From Heloderma charlesbogerti (taxonomy: Eukaryota > Chordata > Lepidosauria > Squamata > Helodermatidae), in NCBI GenBank assembly GCA_026122225.1, contig JANEZZ010001494.1:682001-746000 (forward strand): a DNA stretch of 64,000 nt, in the 5' to 3' direction. The position numbers were made by a program, and so were the translations under genes. Positions within the stretch are counted from its first letter, which is position 1, and the number at the start of each line of letters is the position of its first letter. The notes below the pieces were generated by a model, which worked only from the letters and a program-made list of their open reading frames with translations, had not been told where the DNA came from and did no database searches. Positions 11,251-21,672 of the stretch are shown here, in pieces.

Positions 11251-11795
11251 TGCAGACATGGAAAAACTAGTCGATCAGGGAGACTGCTCAGCTAGACCCC
11301 TTTTCCCTGACATGTTAGTCTTCTAGAAAGAAGGGATATTTTTGGTATCACGTGAGTTCCATCCTGAGGTCTGAAATGGTAAAGCCTAGACAGGGATTTA
11401 GCCTCTCAGAGAGATCTAGGTCGCCATCTGCATGGCACAGATAAAGAACCTTCAGGTGTAAAATTGCTCCCTATCTAAATACAGCCACATCCCTTCTAAT
11501 TCCACAACCTTTGCCCAGGCAAGGAAGCTGAACTTCTACTAATGCTCCCATTCTTTCTACTTACTGCCTGAACTGGATGAATCACACGGCTGCCTTCGGG
11601 GCAATTCTAGTGTAACGCTTACCATCCATGCAGTGGCTTCAAGGGTTAAGAGTTTAAGGTCAACCTGGGAGCTTGTGCTCCTCGAGAAAGCTTCAACGGA
11701 ATTGGAGAGCCATGTCATTTCTTTCTGGATCAGCAACGACTTCTATTTTTCTTGTTTCCTCACAGGATTCTCATAGGAAGTTGCCTTATATATAG

Positions 11796-12303
11796 GAAGT
11801 TGCCTTATTGGTCCATCTAGTCCAGGGGTGGGCAACTTTGGGGGTTCCTAGGGACATTTTCACACATTCCGCCACCCCCAGCAGTCTGCACACTGTGGGG
11901 CACCAGGAAAAAAATGTGCTAGTTTGCCGCCAATTTTCAGTGGCAAAGCACTACGGAAACCTAAAAAAAGCCAAGGCTTGCTTGGAAAAGAATGAGATTT
12001 GGCCATTTGGGGCTTCTTTAGCAGTTTGCTAAACTGGTGATTTTTTTTTTTCTGCTGCTGCAAATTTCAGCAGCTCGGCAGTGGCAGGACACACCAGGTG
12101 GTGGCTAGGCCTGCGTGTTGCCCATCCCTGATCTAGTCCAAAACTGCCTACTTTGACTGGCAGCCTCTCTCCAGGGGCTCAGGGATAGAACGGTCTTTGC
12201 CATCACCCCTGCTGCCCGAAGCGTTTAACTGGAGTTGCTGGGGATCAAACCTGGGACCTTCTGCATGCAAAGCAGGGGCTCTACCACTGAGCTATGGCCC
12301 CTC
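11796..12303 (-). mobile_element. tRNA-Ala-derived SINE, interrupted by a hAT element
   Basis: On the minus strand the head at 12,303-12,235 reads as a worn tRNA-Ala. Box A is TAGCTCAGTGGTAGAGC, the anticodon region is TTTGCATGC (anticodon TGC), and box B is GGTTTGATCCC. The body continues to GGAAGTTGCCTTAT at 11,796, interrupted at 11,823-12,130 by a younger hAT insertion. Confidence 0.8.
11823..12130. mobile_element. 308-bp non-autonomous hAT nested in a SINE
   Basis: Termini CAGGGGTGGGCAAC and GTTGCCCATCCCTG are inverted with one mismatch. The flanks 11,815-11,822 and 12,131-12,138 are both ATCTAGTC, an exact 8-bp target duplication. Removing the element and one duplication restores the continuous SINE text. 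No transposase is encoded. Confidence 0.92.
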
Positions 12304-12309
12304 CCCATT

Positions 12310-12380
12310 TATCTGGCATCTCAGGCCGTGCTGAATGGGGATTATGGGAATTGTAGTCTGACAGGAGGCACCAGGTTAGG
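12310..12380. mobile_element. hAT-type MITE, family B fragment
   Basis: GGGAATTGTAGTCTGAC and GGCACCAGGTTAGGGG match the right arm of family B; the left arm is worn. Confidence 0.5.
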
Positions 12381-12634
12381 GGGAGGGTGGTGCAGAGGAT
12401 AATGCTTTCTGTGTCTGATTGAGTGGGTTCTATTCCTTGAAAGCTTGTGCCACAATAAATGTATTTGTCTTTAAGGTGCCGCAAGACTCTCTTTTTTTCC
12501 TCTTTGGAGGTTCTGGGAACTGAACTTCATCTCTTGAACACAAATAAACATGGATTCTCAACTACAACCCCTTCTCCATCTTCCCTGCAATGGTCCCCTT
12601 TGGAACATTCCCTTCAGAACATGTTTATCAGGAG

Positions 12635-13015
12635 CAGTAGTGTAGTGGAGGCAGGGCTCGCAGGGATGCAGCCCCAGCACTTTTTCATTAGCAGGGACTC
12701 TGATGTCATCTGCCACCCCCCTCAGAATGCCCTGCTCCCTCTGAGCTTAGCTGCGATCCTCACTGTAGCTGTGGGGGGAATGAATTTTCCAAGCAACAAT
12801 ATATTGTTCCATGTTGGAAAGCAAAGTATTTGGGATGACTTGGTCTGGAACGGGCAATTAAGACCTAAAGTATTCATTTTACCAAAGATGTGCTCCTGGA
12901 GGAGTTGGAAACTCCTAGAACTGGTTTGTTGATATGGATCGACACAGCTGCCTGAAATTTTGGACTGCCCTTGGAGACTGTGACAATGAGCTCTTGCATT
13001 TCCAAATTTACCACT

Positions 13016-13056
<41 letters not shown>

Positions 13057-13480
13057 TCAACCCAGCTGGGTGTGCAGACATTTCTGTTGGAGGGGAAGGG
13101 GGAGATATAATGAAGGAGCTTAGGGAAGGCTAATGGGTAATGTTGGGGTGCTAAGGGAGTGTGCAAGGGGGCTGTTTAAATGAGAAGGGATCTGTCCATT
13201 AGGGCTGAGTTGAGAGGGTGAAGCTTCCATGGAGTATCATATTTTGAAAACCTAAAATGTTTGTGTTTGAGTGAGTGAGTGAAAAAGATTTTAACACTCC
13301 TGCATTTTTTCTCAGACATCCAACTGAAATGTATGTTCCACTGCCTTACTCTCAGCTGCACTGTTTTTGGTTCCCAGTTGAGGGTTGTATATCTTATAAG
13401 GTTGTATAAAGTTAGAAGGGGACATGGCTGTGACTGTCATGAAGGGACCCTGTACTTCTGAATTTGCCACTGCACTACTG
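12635..13480 (+). mobile_element. 846-bp non-autonomous hAT element
   Basis: Termini CAGTAGTGTAGTGG and CCACTGCACTACTG are inverted with one mismatch over 14 bp. Flanks 12,627-12,634 and 13,481-13,488 are both ATCAGGAG, an exact 8-bp target-site duplication. The interior has a (TG)n run and several short open frames but no recognisable transposase, so it must have been moved in trans. A shorter relative lies at 7,252-7,658 on the opposite strand. Confidence 0.92.
13018..13053. repeat. (TG)n microsatellite inside the hAT element
   Basis: Uninterrupted TG dinucleotides. The 7.25-kb relative lacks them, so the run either expanded in this copy or lies in a part missing from the relative. Confidence 0.9.
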
Positions 13481-13726
13481 ATCAGGAGTGACCCAGCCGG
13501 CTGCCTGAATAATATATTTTTTAAATGATAATCTACTGGAGAGTTAATGCTGGATGCCACGGGGGAACTTCCTTTGTCTGCAGACAGCTCTGGCCTTGGC
13601 CCCTATTCTAGCTCCTGAGGTCTGGCAAACTGCATTTCCATAAGCAGCGCTAAACATGCATTCTTCTCTGGAGTGTGTTTATGTTCTTAACACATGAGAG
13701 AAAGCCACCCCTTTTTAAAGTTGAAG

Positions 13727-13822
13727 ATACATGCTGGTCCTATCCATGTTTACTCAGAAGTAAGTCCCATCAAATTCAGTGGGGCTTACTCTCAAGTAAG
13801 TGTACATAGGATTGCAGCTGTA
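13727..13822. repeat. Short palindromic repeat, family C
   Basis: A well kept copy. CCTATCCATGTTTACTCAG leads to GTAAGTCCCATCAAATTC and back through GGGGCTTACTCTCAAGTAAG to TACATAGGATTGCAG. Confidence 0.75.
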
Positions 13823-13883
13823 GTTTGTTTTTAATTCTGACTTGAAGCCAGCTGCCAAATAATTGACTGGTTGATTCCAATCA

Positions 13884-14160
13884 ATGTGTGAAATTTACTT
13901 CCAACCGCAGTCTGTTCCCTCCCTCTACATATTAACTTTTTCTTGCTCCCTGTCTCCTTTTGCTCCTTTCCTCACACCACTTTCTCCTCCTCCTCTCTCT
14001 TTCCTTAGGTTACTGTTTATCAGTCCGTTGCTTACTTTGCACCCTTCCACCGAGTACCTTGCCTGTAGGCTTCTTCTCATGGAGCTTCCCTTCCTCCTGG
14101 GATTGCTTTCCAGTTCTCCCCTCTCCTCCACAAAGCTACTTCTGTATCTTGGAACCATAT
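13884..14160. other. Pyrimidine-rich stretch, no gene recognised
   Basis: A C/T-rich plus strand gives open hydrophobic-looking frames on the plus strand and a charged frame on the minus strand. Composition explains them; no domain or splice context is seen. Confidence 0.45.
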
Positions 14161-14327
14161 GAGCTTTTAATCCCAGCCAGGCTTCCCCTTCCCTCACAGG
14201 GACTGGACTGCAGCCTGAGTACCTGGAATGTTTGCAAACATTCCATGCCATCACAACAACTTAAAATAACCAGTGACAAAGGCTTGAGCCACAAGCCCAA
14301 TAAAAGGCAGATTTACCACCAATCGAA

Positions 14328-14420
14328 GGCTGCAGTCCTATACACCCTTACCTGAGAGTAAGACCCATTGAACTCCATGGAACATACTTCTGAATAGGTA
14401 TGCATAGGATTGTACTGTCA
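14328..14420. repeat. Short palindromic repeat, family C
   Basis: GCAGTCCTATACACCCTTACC, then GAGTAAGACCCATTGAAC and its inverse, ending TATGCATAGGATTGTACTG. Confidence 0.7.
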
Positions 14421-14754
14421 TTGTCACTTCTGAAAATGGCCCATGTTCTCAGGGGCCTGACTTTGAAAATCAACAAGAATCCTTTATTTATGTTCCCCAG
14501 GACGATCACCTATGTCCTGCCTCTAACTGATTGATTGGCCTTGAGCAAGTGGTTTGTGGCATCCAGTTTTTCCTCCCAAGTGGCTTCTACTTTTAGAAAG
14601 TGTCAAACACTTTCGTCAGTTAAATCCAAAAGGAGACAAGGTTCATTTCCTACTGCAGCATTTCTATTTTTAAGAAGGCACCCTTTAAAAATAAAAAATA
14701 ATGGCATGGTTGTGAAAACTGGATATCCTGTCTTCACTCGCTATTTCCTTAAAT

Positions 14755-14891
14755 CAGAGGTAGGCAATCTGGTGCTCTCCAGATGTTTGGGACTAAAGCT
14801 CCCATCAGCTTCAGCCAGCATAGCCCAATGGTCAGGGATTAGAGGAGTTGTGGTCCAAGACATCTGGAGGCCATGGGGTTGCCTTCCTCTA
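14755..14891. mobile_element. hAT-type MITE, family B
   Basis: Starts CAGAGGTAGGCAATCTGG and ends GGGGTTGCCTTCCTCTA. The flanks CCTTAAAT and TTGTAAAT match at 5 of 8 positions. Confidence 0.7.
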
Positions 14892-15159
14892 TTGTAAATA
14901 CTGATGGATTCGGGAAACTGTATCCTGGAGAGGCTAGTAAGAGGAACCCATTACCTGCCTATTGTACTTTGGAGGCAAAAAACGAATATCATAGAATCAT
15001 AGAATAGTAGGACTGGAAAGGGCCTATAAGACCATCGAGTCCAACCCCCTGCTCAATGCAGGAATCCAACATTTATTCATGTTAAATAAAGTAAGTATTG
15101 GTACAAGGTATTGGTCCAGCCATCCGCAAACAGGTACCATCCAGATATATCCGACTGCA

Positions 15160-15222
15160 GCTCCCATACTTCCCAGCCAGCATGACCAACGGCCAGGAAT
15201 GCTGGGAGTTGTAGTCCAAAAC
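15160..15222. mobile_element. hAT-type MITE, family B fragment
   Basis: Carries GACTGCAGCTCCCATACTTC and TGGGAGTTGTAGTCC in inverted order with CCAGCATGACCAACGGCC between them; the outer arms are lost. Confidence 0.6.
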
Positions 15223-15289
15223 CAAAATGCATATTCTTCCCATTTATACCATGTATCCCCTTCACTCTCTCATTATACTAGAACCCAGT

Positions 15290-15664
15290 GAAGCTGGTTG
15301 GCAGGAGATTCAGGACAGATCAAAGGAAGGACTTCTTCACACAGCGCAGAGTTAAACTATGGAACTCACTTCCACAAGATGTAGTGATGGCCACCAATTT
15401 GGATGGCTTTAAAAGGGGGTTAGACAAATTCCTGGAGGAGAAGGCTATCAATGGCTACTAGTCCTGATGGGTGTATACTACCTCCAGAATCAGAGGCAGT
15501 ATGCCTATATACACCAGTTGCTGGGGAACATGAGCAGGAGGGTGCTGTTGCACTCAAGTCCTGCTCATGGGTTTCCCATCAACAGCTGGTTGGCCACTGT
15601 GTGAACAAAATGCAGGACTAGATGGAACCTTGGTCTGATCCAGCATGGCTCTTCTTATATCCTC
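15290..15664 (+). mobile_element. CR1-type LINE 3' end
   Basis: The plus-strand translation at about 15,330-15,460 gives the end of a CR1 ORF2, with KLWNSLPQDVVMATNLDGFK and RGLDKFLEE, then a stop. A 3' UTR follows, ending CTTGGTCTGATCCAGCATGG and CTTCTTAT. The same segment recurs in both orientations through the window. The copy is 5'-truncated. Confidence 0.85.
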
Positions 15665-15819
15665 ATGTTTTCCCCGATCTCTCCCTCATGCTGGCTTTTA
15701 AACTGTAATCTCCTCAGGGCAGGGACCTGCCCTCTTGTACTTTGTAAAGCACCATGCATATTGACAGTGGTAAGGAAGTCTAGCACCATCGATGTGCATG
15801 GTAAGCCAATATGCATTGA

Positions 15820-15965
15820 GAGCCAGTGTGGTGTAGCGGTAAGAGTGCTGGACTGCGACTCAGGAGACACAGGTTCTAGTCCCCACTTGGCCATGAAGCT
15901 CACAGGATGACTTTGGGCCAGTCACTGACTCTCAGCCTAATCTGCTGCACAGTTATTGCTGTGTG
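15820..15965 (+). mobile_element. CORE/MIR-type tRNA SINE
   Basis: Head AGCCAGTGTGGTGTAGCGGT with box A, box B-like GGTTCTAGTCC, then core GACTTTGGGCCAGTCACTG. The 3' part is truncated. Confidence 0.8.
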
Positions 15966-16019
15966 GTAGGTTGTTGGGATGGATGTTGCTGTTGCACTGC
16001 TATTTATACAACGCCATCA

Positions 16020-16230
16020 ATGAGCCGGTGTGGTGTAGTGATTAGAGTGCTGGACTGGGACTCGGGAGAACCGGATTCAAATCCCCACTTGGACATGAAG
16101 CACACTGGGTGACATTGGGCTAGTCACTGACTCTTAGCCTAGCCTGCCTCACAGGGTCGTTGTAAGGATAAAATGGAGAGGAGGATCATGCACGCTGCCA
16201 TATAAACATAGCAAATAAATAAATAAAAGC
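16020..16230 (+). mobile_element. CORE/MIR-type tRNA SINE, near full length
   Basis: Head GAGCCGGTGTGGTGTAGTG, box B GATTCAAATCC, core GTGACATTGGGCTAGTCAC, then CAGGGTCGTTGTAAGGATAA and a tail of (AAAT)n. It lies 60 bp from the previous SINE in the same orientation. Confidence 0.85.
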
Positions 16231-16321
16231 ACTAAATAATAATGCTCCACATACCGCCAGATGTTACAAAGACTCACCATGATCAAGTAACCTCCTTGCT
16301 TAGCAACCCCACCCCACCCCC

Positions 16322-16490
16322 CAGTGGAGGCTGGTGGCTCCGAGGTCAGCAGGGTAGTGAATCCACTCCGGTTTTCAATCAGAACCAGTCAGAACTCTAA
16401 AGGAGCTCTCCAAGGTGCTTTGCAAAGTTCTGACTGACACCTGGAACGGATTCCGCACTCCACTGACATCAAAGCCACCAGCCGCCACTG
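16322..16490. mobile_element. hAT-type MITE, family D
   Basis: CAGTGGAGGCTGGTGGC and CCACCAGCCGCCACTG termini, with CAGTCAGAACTCTAAAGGAG and its inverse inside. It lies about 120 bp inside the intron after the SNX33 coding exon. The flanking duplication is not kept. Confidence 0.8.
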
Positions 16491-16607
16491 CCCCAAACAC
16501 ACACACACCCACGCACATTCCAGCCTCCCCAGAAGTGTTCCATTCAACACACCTTATGCCCAATGGCCGTGGTGCCCCTCTGAGGCCGCACACGGCGGGT
16601 CGCTTAC

Positions 16608-18048
16608 CTTTCTGAAGATGAATGATGTCCGGGAAGTTGGAGAGGAGTCCTTGGTACAAGGAAAGTGTGTCTAGCATGAGGAACAGGTCGTTCTTGGGCT
16701 GCTCGGCAAACATCTCCCCCACAGTCTCGTAGGTCTTCCCCGTGTGCGAGATGGCGCCGTTGAGGGCGTCGAAGCTGTAGGGCGGGTCCATCTGGAAAGA
16801 CTGGCTGACAGCCTGGAAGGCATTGCCCAGCTTCTGGAACTCCTTGCGGAAGCCTCCGGCATGCTTCCGCACCAGCTCAGAAGCCACGTTGGTCAGCTGC
16901 AGGACACTGTCGTCCATCTTCTTGCTGAAGGCCTTGAACGTGTCCACCCGGTCCTCCACATCCTGCAGGTCCTGGTGCTCCGTCGGGATCTGAAGGGTCA
17001 GCAGGAAACTGGCGCCCACCATCTCGTCCTTCTCCGCCCGCCGCTTGCCCATCTTCCACTGCTTGTCGTCGCCACAGGTGAGGAAGTGCTGGAAGCCCTC
17101 GTACTGCGAGAGGGTCGGGTGGCTGGTCATGTGGTCCATCCACAGGATCAGCCTCCGCTTGCGCTTCTCGATGAAGTCCTCCTCAAAGCGCCCCGTGGCC
17201 TGCTTCTCGGGCAGGTGTGGCACCGAGATGACCGTGAACTTGTGTAGCAGGCGGTTGTACAGCCAGTCAAAATGCTTGTATCGCCGGTAGACCGGCGCGT
17301 TGCTGTTGCTGGGGGTCAGCCGGTAGGAGATGTAACTCTTGATGCCTTTGAACTTGGTCTGCTTGGTGGGGTCCTCCACCGAGCAGACCAAAGGGTGTGG
17401 GTTGGACCTCCACTGGGGGCCCTTGGGACCCATGTCAATGTAATAGGCCTCGGCGATCTTGGACATCATCGGCACATCTCCCAAGATGAAGGCCTCCACC
17501 CCGGACCGGACAAAGCAGGAGAAGCGGTTGAGGTTCCGGCCCACCACGCTGCCCCTTTTGGAAGAGCCAATGCTGTCCTGCCTCTCCAAAGTCGGCTTGG
17601 GACGATAGCCCATATTGTTCGGATGGGAGTACGGCCCAGGATATGTCAGGTTGGGAGTCGGGTGTCCATTGGTGCCGGGCCCACTTCTGGGTTCCTCCAC
17701 CACCGTAGTCCCATCATCCCAGTCATCCCAGTCGTCGTCGTCATCATCTTCAAAGCTGCCCTGGTGGGAGACGCTGATGCTAGAAGGGGGCATGTAGAAG
17801 GACGACCCCTTTCCAGGGGACCCAGCTGGACTGTTGGAACAGTCTGTATAAGTCGAGGCAGATCTGGACCGAAGGATCTCCACATAGGATGCAGGGAACA
17901 GGCCCGTCTCCCCTCGGCTGTTGGTCCCTTGTAGCCACCCATCCAAAGAGTTCTCGCTGAAGATAACCAGCTCCTCATTCTCCCGGATGCTAATTTCTTC
18001 CTTGTTTTCGCTCTGGAAGTTGTAAAGTGCTCTCGCTTTCATTGCCAT
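16608..18048 (-). CDS. SNX33: Sorting nexin 33, large coding exon (C terminus missing)
   Basis: SNX33 is a cytosolic, endosome/plasma-membrane-associated sorting nexin. The family binds phosphoinositides through PX, curves membranes through BAR and recruits WASP/dynamin-type partners through SH3. The visible 480 codons contain an SH3 domain (residues about 1-58, with ALYNF, DGW and FPASYV), a Ser/Pro-rich linker, an acidic run EDDDDDDWDDWDD (about 100-112), a PX domain (about 222-327, with RRYKHF at 256-261) and the first part of the BAR domain (to HLQKG). I start at ATG 18,048 (MAMKARALY), matching the vertebrate N terminus; an in-frame GTG just upstream is not used. The exon ends at 16,608 in codon phase 1 before a GTAAG donor. 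The frame beyond it is intron read-through. About 85 residues of BAR domain are missing, in an exon to the left of the window. SNX33 rather than SNX9/SNX18 is chosen from the linker and its SNUPN neighbour. Confidence 0.96.
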
Positions 18049-18057
18049 CACTGTTGC
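18049..18057 (-). other. SNX33: SNX33 5' UTR remainder and probable splice acceptor
   Basis: On the minus strand TTCTCTGACAG precedes GCAACAGTG and the start ATG. This fits a 3' splice site at 18,058 joining an upstream non-coding exon. An alternative AG lies about 12 bp further upstream, so the exact boundary is uncertain. Confidence 0.5.
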
Positions 18058-19199
18058 CTGTCAGAGAACCTGCTGCCAACACGTAAAGATCCACCCACCG
18101 GCACCACGGTTCCTTGGATACTTAAGTCACTACTGACAGGCAGGAAAACACAACATTTCCCTTATGCCTTTGAGATTTGTAATAGCTTTGGGAAAACAGG
18201 GGGATTTCACAGGCTTTCCCTGAAAGGAACAAAATAATTTATCTGTTTCTTACAAGTCAGTGTTGAAGTTTAGACATTCCAATGTGTTTCACAGTCTTGC
18301 AGGCATTGGCAAAAAATGACATGCTCAGGGCAAAGCAAACAGCATTTTTGACCCCTCGTTTTAGGTTATATAGGCTTCAGTCAGATTCAAGGATAACCAG
18401 AAAACTGTCATCCCTATGTCGATTTTATCTTGAAAACGGGTTATTCCTGAATGCTTTTCTTGTTACACTGAAATTATGCGGAAAGATTAGCAATCTCCAT
18501 CAGATGAGAAACATCCAAGAAGTTTCTTGTAGAATTCCCTTCTTATATATAAAGGATTGGAGTCATCTTCTTTTAAAAGTAAAGCCCGTGCAATGTATGA
18601 TCACAGTGGTTTAAAAAATGCCTTTGGGGTGGGGAAATAAAAAACAAACAGAAAACCCTTTGTTATTACAGATAGAAAATATTTTGTATATTTGGGTAAT
18701 CCCTTTTGGGTCCAGTTCAAAATCCACACGCCTCCAGAGGGGTGGAGGAAAAATAAAAAGCCGCAAATCAATTCAAAACCGAATGGGTCACGCCTTAAGG
18801 CTTGGAATAGGAAAAACATACACACAACCCCTCCTTTCTTGCTAGGGCATACATGCAAAGTTCATGCGGACTTCACCTGAAAAAGAAATACAGATGAGAA
18901 GTAGAGGCGGTGGGGGGGGGGGATTGAGGAGTTTACCTCTTTCCAGGATTTAAAATTCTGGGGAAGGAAACACACATGGAGAGAAGTTACAGACAAACCA
19001 CTGCCACCATCCTACCCCCGCCCCTCCCCTCCCCAAATAGCTCTCAAGTGCTGTGAAATTATTCAGCTCCACAGGCTGAGCGAAAAGTCCCTTTCGGGGC
19101 CAAGAGGTCTCTTTTGTTATTCTCTTTCCTTGGTCAGTTTCCAACCGCTCTGAAACTAGCACAGGTCAAAATAAATCATCACCACGAGCGAGGATTCTT

Positions 19200-19200
<1 letters not shown>

Positions 19201-19230
<30 letters not shown>

Positions 19231-19243
19231 ACTACTACTACTA
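19201..19243. repeat. (AAT)n then (ACT)n microsatellite
   Basis: About nine AAT units followed by ACT units, close to the downstream edge of the SNX33 CpG island. Confidence 0.9.
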
Positions 19244-19302
19244 AGAGGGAAATCAGCCACCGGGATCGTCAACCGAATTCCTGCTCTTCCACGTAAGCTT
19301 AC

Positions 19303-20470
19303 CGCAATGCCGCAGAAAATCCGATCGTTGGTTTCCAAACAGCCCCGGGAGGGGGCGGGGGGAGAGAAGCAGGACGAAGAATAAAAATAATAAAAGGGCG
19401 AGATCGAGAGAAGCAGGACGAGCAACCTGGAGCGCCCGGAGAGGCCGGCGACAAGAGTAAAGTTTCCCTGGAGTTGCTGGTGGAGTTGGGGGGGGGGGAG
19501 ATGCGATGATGGAGCCCCCTCGGGCTACGTGGGGAGGGCCGAGAGAGAGGCGGCGGCGAGGAGACTCGACCCTGGACCGCGGGGGGCCCTTCCGCTTGGG
19601 AAGAGGGCCGGGAAGCGGCGGCGGCGGCGGCTCCCCGCCGAGCCTCAGATCGAGCGCGGGCCGGGCCGGGCGCGGCGCCCCGAGATCCGATCCACCTTGC
19701 GCAGCGAGCGCGCCCGCCCGGGCAGCCGCCTCCTGCGCCTCCGCTTGGCTCCGTCCTGCCTTTCCAGGGACCGGGGCTGCGGCACCTGGAGCTCCGGGAG
19801 GCGATCGCCGGGGGGGTTGCAAAGCCCCCTGCGCTGCCCTCCCTCCGGCGAGCCTAGGAGGAGCCCCCGAGCGCGGCCATCGCGCTCTCCCGGCGCGCTC
19901 TTCCTCCGCCCGCTGTCTTCTCGCACCTGGGAGCCGGGCGGGGCAGGTGGTCCCTCGGGGGCCCTCCCGCCCTGGGGGTGGCCCCGTGGCCCTCCCCTCC
20001 CCACCCGCTTGCGCTGCCTCGGTCCCGCGCTGCACGGCCGGCGCTCCCGCGCTCCTCTCGCCTTCCCCCGCCGTGCGCCGTGGGTCACTCTCCTGCCTGT
20101 TCCATGACGCAAAGGCGCCTTCGGAGGCTCCGAAAGTTTTGCAGAAAGCTCCGGGCGAAGGAGGGCGAGCGAGCCCGCCCGGCGACGGGTCGGCGAGCGG
20201 CGGCGGGCGAGGGCGCTGGCTGCCCTCTACAGGCGGCTTGCGACAGCGCCCCTCGCCTCTTCGGCTCGCCCTTTGCACCCTGTTTTTCATGGACCCGGGG
20301 GGGGGGTGCGTTGGTCTGGCCCGCGCCCCCGCAATACATCGTGGCCAACGTGTACCAGGGCAGTACCGGTTCATACTGCAGGGGGGGGGGACTCCTCCTC
20401 TGTTGGAACCCGCCTCCATGCAGACGAACGCCTGCGAGTAGAAATCTAGCGCCTCAGGGGAAACGGGAAG
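19303..20470 (-). promoter_or_regulatory. SNX33: SNX33 CpG island: promoter and probable non-coding exon 1
   Basis: GC- and CpG-rich sequence, sharply different from its surroundings, begins 1.25 kb upstream of the SNX33 start codon. On the minus strand a good donor, GCG followed by GTAAGC at 19,302, could end a non-coding first exon spliced to the coding exon at 18,057. Long open frames on both strands, up to 413 codons, follow from GC richness and lack any domain. Poly-G runs of 9-10 bases occur at about 19,489-19,498, 20,297-20,306 and 20,381-20,390. Confidence 0.75.
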
Positions 20471-20649
20471 GGAAGACTCGTTGCCCCCTGGCATCTTAGT
20501 TTTCTCGCGTACATAACAATTAATGGTTTGAGGGGGTTTTAAATGGATTTTAAAAAATGTGAATCAGTGGGGGTTTGGTGGGGGGTTAAGAATTCAGCTA
20601 TTAAGAATTCAACTATCATAAGAACATAGGAAGCTGCCTTTTTTATAGT

Positions 20650-20785
20650 GGATTGGATTGGATTTAGTCATACTTAGAGCAGACCCATTAAAATCAATGG
20701 ACTTAAGTTAGGCTTGCTGGACTAACAAGTTCTGTTGATTTCAGTGGGTCTACTCTAAGTATGACTAAATCTGGATCCAGTCCAA
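20650..20785. repeat. Palindromic repeat, family F
   Basis: Outer arms GGATTTAGTCATACTTAGAG and its inverse near 20,750-20,775 enclose AGACCCATTAAAATCAATGG and its inverse. The element is about 130 bp and has no coding content. A second copy near 26.63 kb is split by a LINE insertion. Confidence 0.7.
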
Positions 20786-20911
20786 TATTTATCTAGTGAC
20801 CAATAACCAAGGTTCTCTGGGCAGTTTACAGCAAAAATGTAAAACCATAAAAATATAGTGAAATACACAAACAAAAACAGAGTAAAGCCAGAAACTGCAT
20901 AAATACTAGGA

Positions 20912-21215
20912 ATGGAAGAAGAGCCGTACTGGATCAGACCAAGGGTCCATACAGCCCAGCATTCTGCTCACACAGTGGCCAACCAGCTGCCCAAGGGAAA
21001 CCCACAAGCAGGACATGAGTGCAACGGCACCCTCCCACCCATGTTCCCCAGCAACCGTGTACATAGGCACACTGCCTCTGGTACTGGAGGTAGCATATAG
21101 CCATTAGGACTAGTAGCCATTGACAGCCTTCTCCTCCAGGAATTTGTCCAATTCCCTTTTGAAGCCATTCCAATTGGTGGCCATCACTGCCAGTGCAGTG
21201 ATTTTTCCTTGTATG
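20912..21215 (-). mobile_element. CR1-type LINE 3' end
   Basis: Minus-strand copy of the segment described at 15.3 kb, from CTGGATCAGACCAAGGGTCC to the C-terminal coding text near 21,190. Confidence 0.8.
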
Positions 21216-21227
21216 TCATGTCTTAAG

Positions 21228-21478
21228 AACTTAAGAAGAGCCCTGCTGGATCAGACCAAGGGCCCATCTAGTCCAGCATCCTGTTCACAGAGTGGCCAAC
21301 CAGCTGCCCACAGGAAACCCACAAGCAGGACATGAGTGCAACAGCACCCTCCTGCCCGTGTTCCCCAGCAACTGGTGTACACCAGCTCACTGCCTCTGGT
21401 ACTGGAGGTAGCACAGAGCCATCAGGACTAGTAGCCATTGGTAGCCTTTTCCTCCAGGAATTTGTCCAATCCCCTGCT
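21228..21478 (-). mobile_element. CR1-type LINE 3' end, tandem second copy
   Basis: Same segment and orientation as the previous element, starting again at AAGAGCCCTGCTGGATCAG. Two copies lie head to tail 10-20 bp apart, from two insertions or a local duplication. The sequences differ enough to favour independent insertion. Confidence 0.8.
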
Positions 21479-21484
21479 TGCTCT

Positions 21485-21672
21485 GACTCTTTATCCACCC
21501 AGTCCAGTATTGCCTACTACTCCGACAGGTAGCAGTTCCCAGTGAGCACAGACAGGGAAGGGTCTTTTCCATCACCTGCCACCTGATCCTTCTAACTGGA
21601 GGTTCCAGGAACTGAATCTGGGCTGTTCTGCATATAAAGCAGGTGCTTTTCCACTGTGCCAGGATCCCTTCT
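21485..21672 (-). mobile_element. tRNA-Ala-derived SINE, diverged
   Basis: CCAGTATTGCCTACTACTCC on the left and GAACTGAATCTGGGCTGTTC with AAAGCAGGTGCTTTTCCACTG on the right match the SINE body and worn tRNA head. Confidence 0.65.

Noticed and set aside
11796..12303. A functional tRNA-Ala gene
   Set aside because: The tRNA-like head is worn, lacks a proper acceptor stem and terminator, and is repeated as a SINE at several sites.
16375..16607. Continuation of the SNX33 frame past HLQKG
   Set aside because: Similarity to SNX33 stops exactly at a GTAAG donor, and the extension runs into a family D transposon.
16744..17934. Plus-strand frames of 167 and 220 codons opposite SNX33
   Set aside because: They are antisense shadows of the SNX33 coding exon.
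19253..20499. Open frames of 413, 311, 192, 173 and 155 codons on both strands
   Set aside because: They overlap in all frames of a CpG island, are rich in Arg/Pro/Gly/Ala, and show no domain; GC-rich DNA has few stop codons.
15290..21478. CR1-type fragments as protein-coding genes
   Set aside because: They encode only the last residues of a LINE ORF and recur throughout the window in both orientations.
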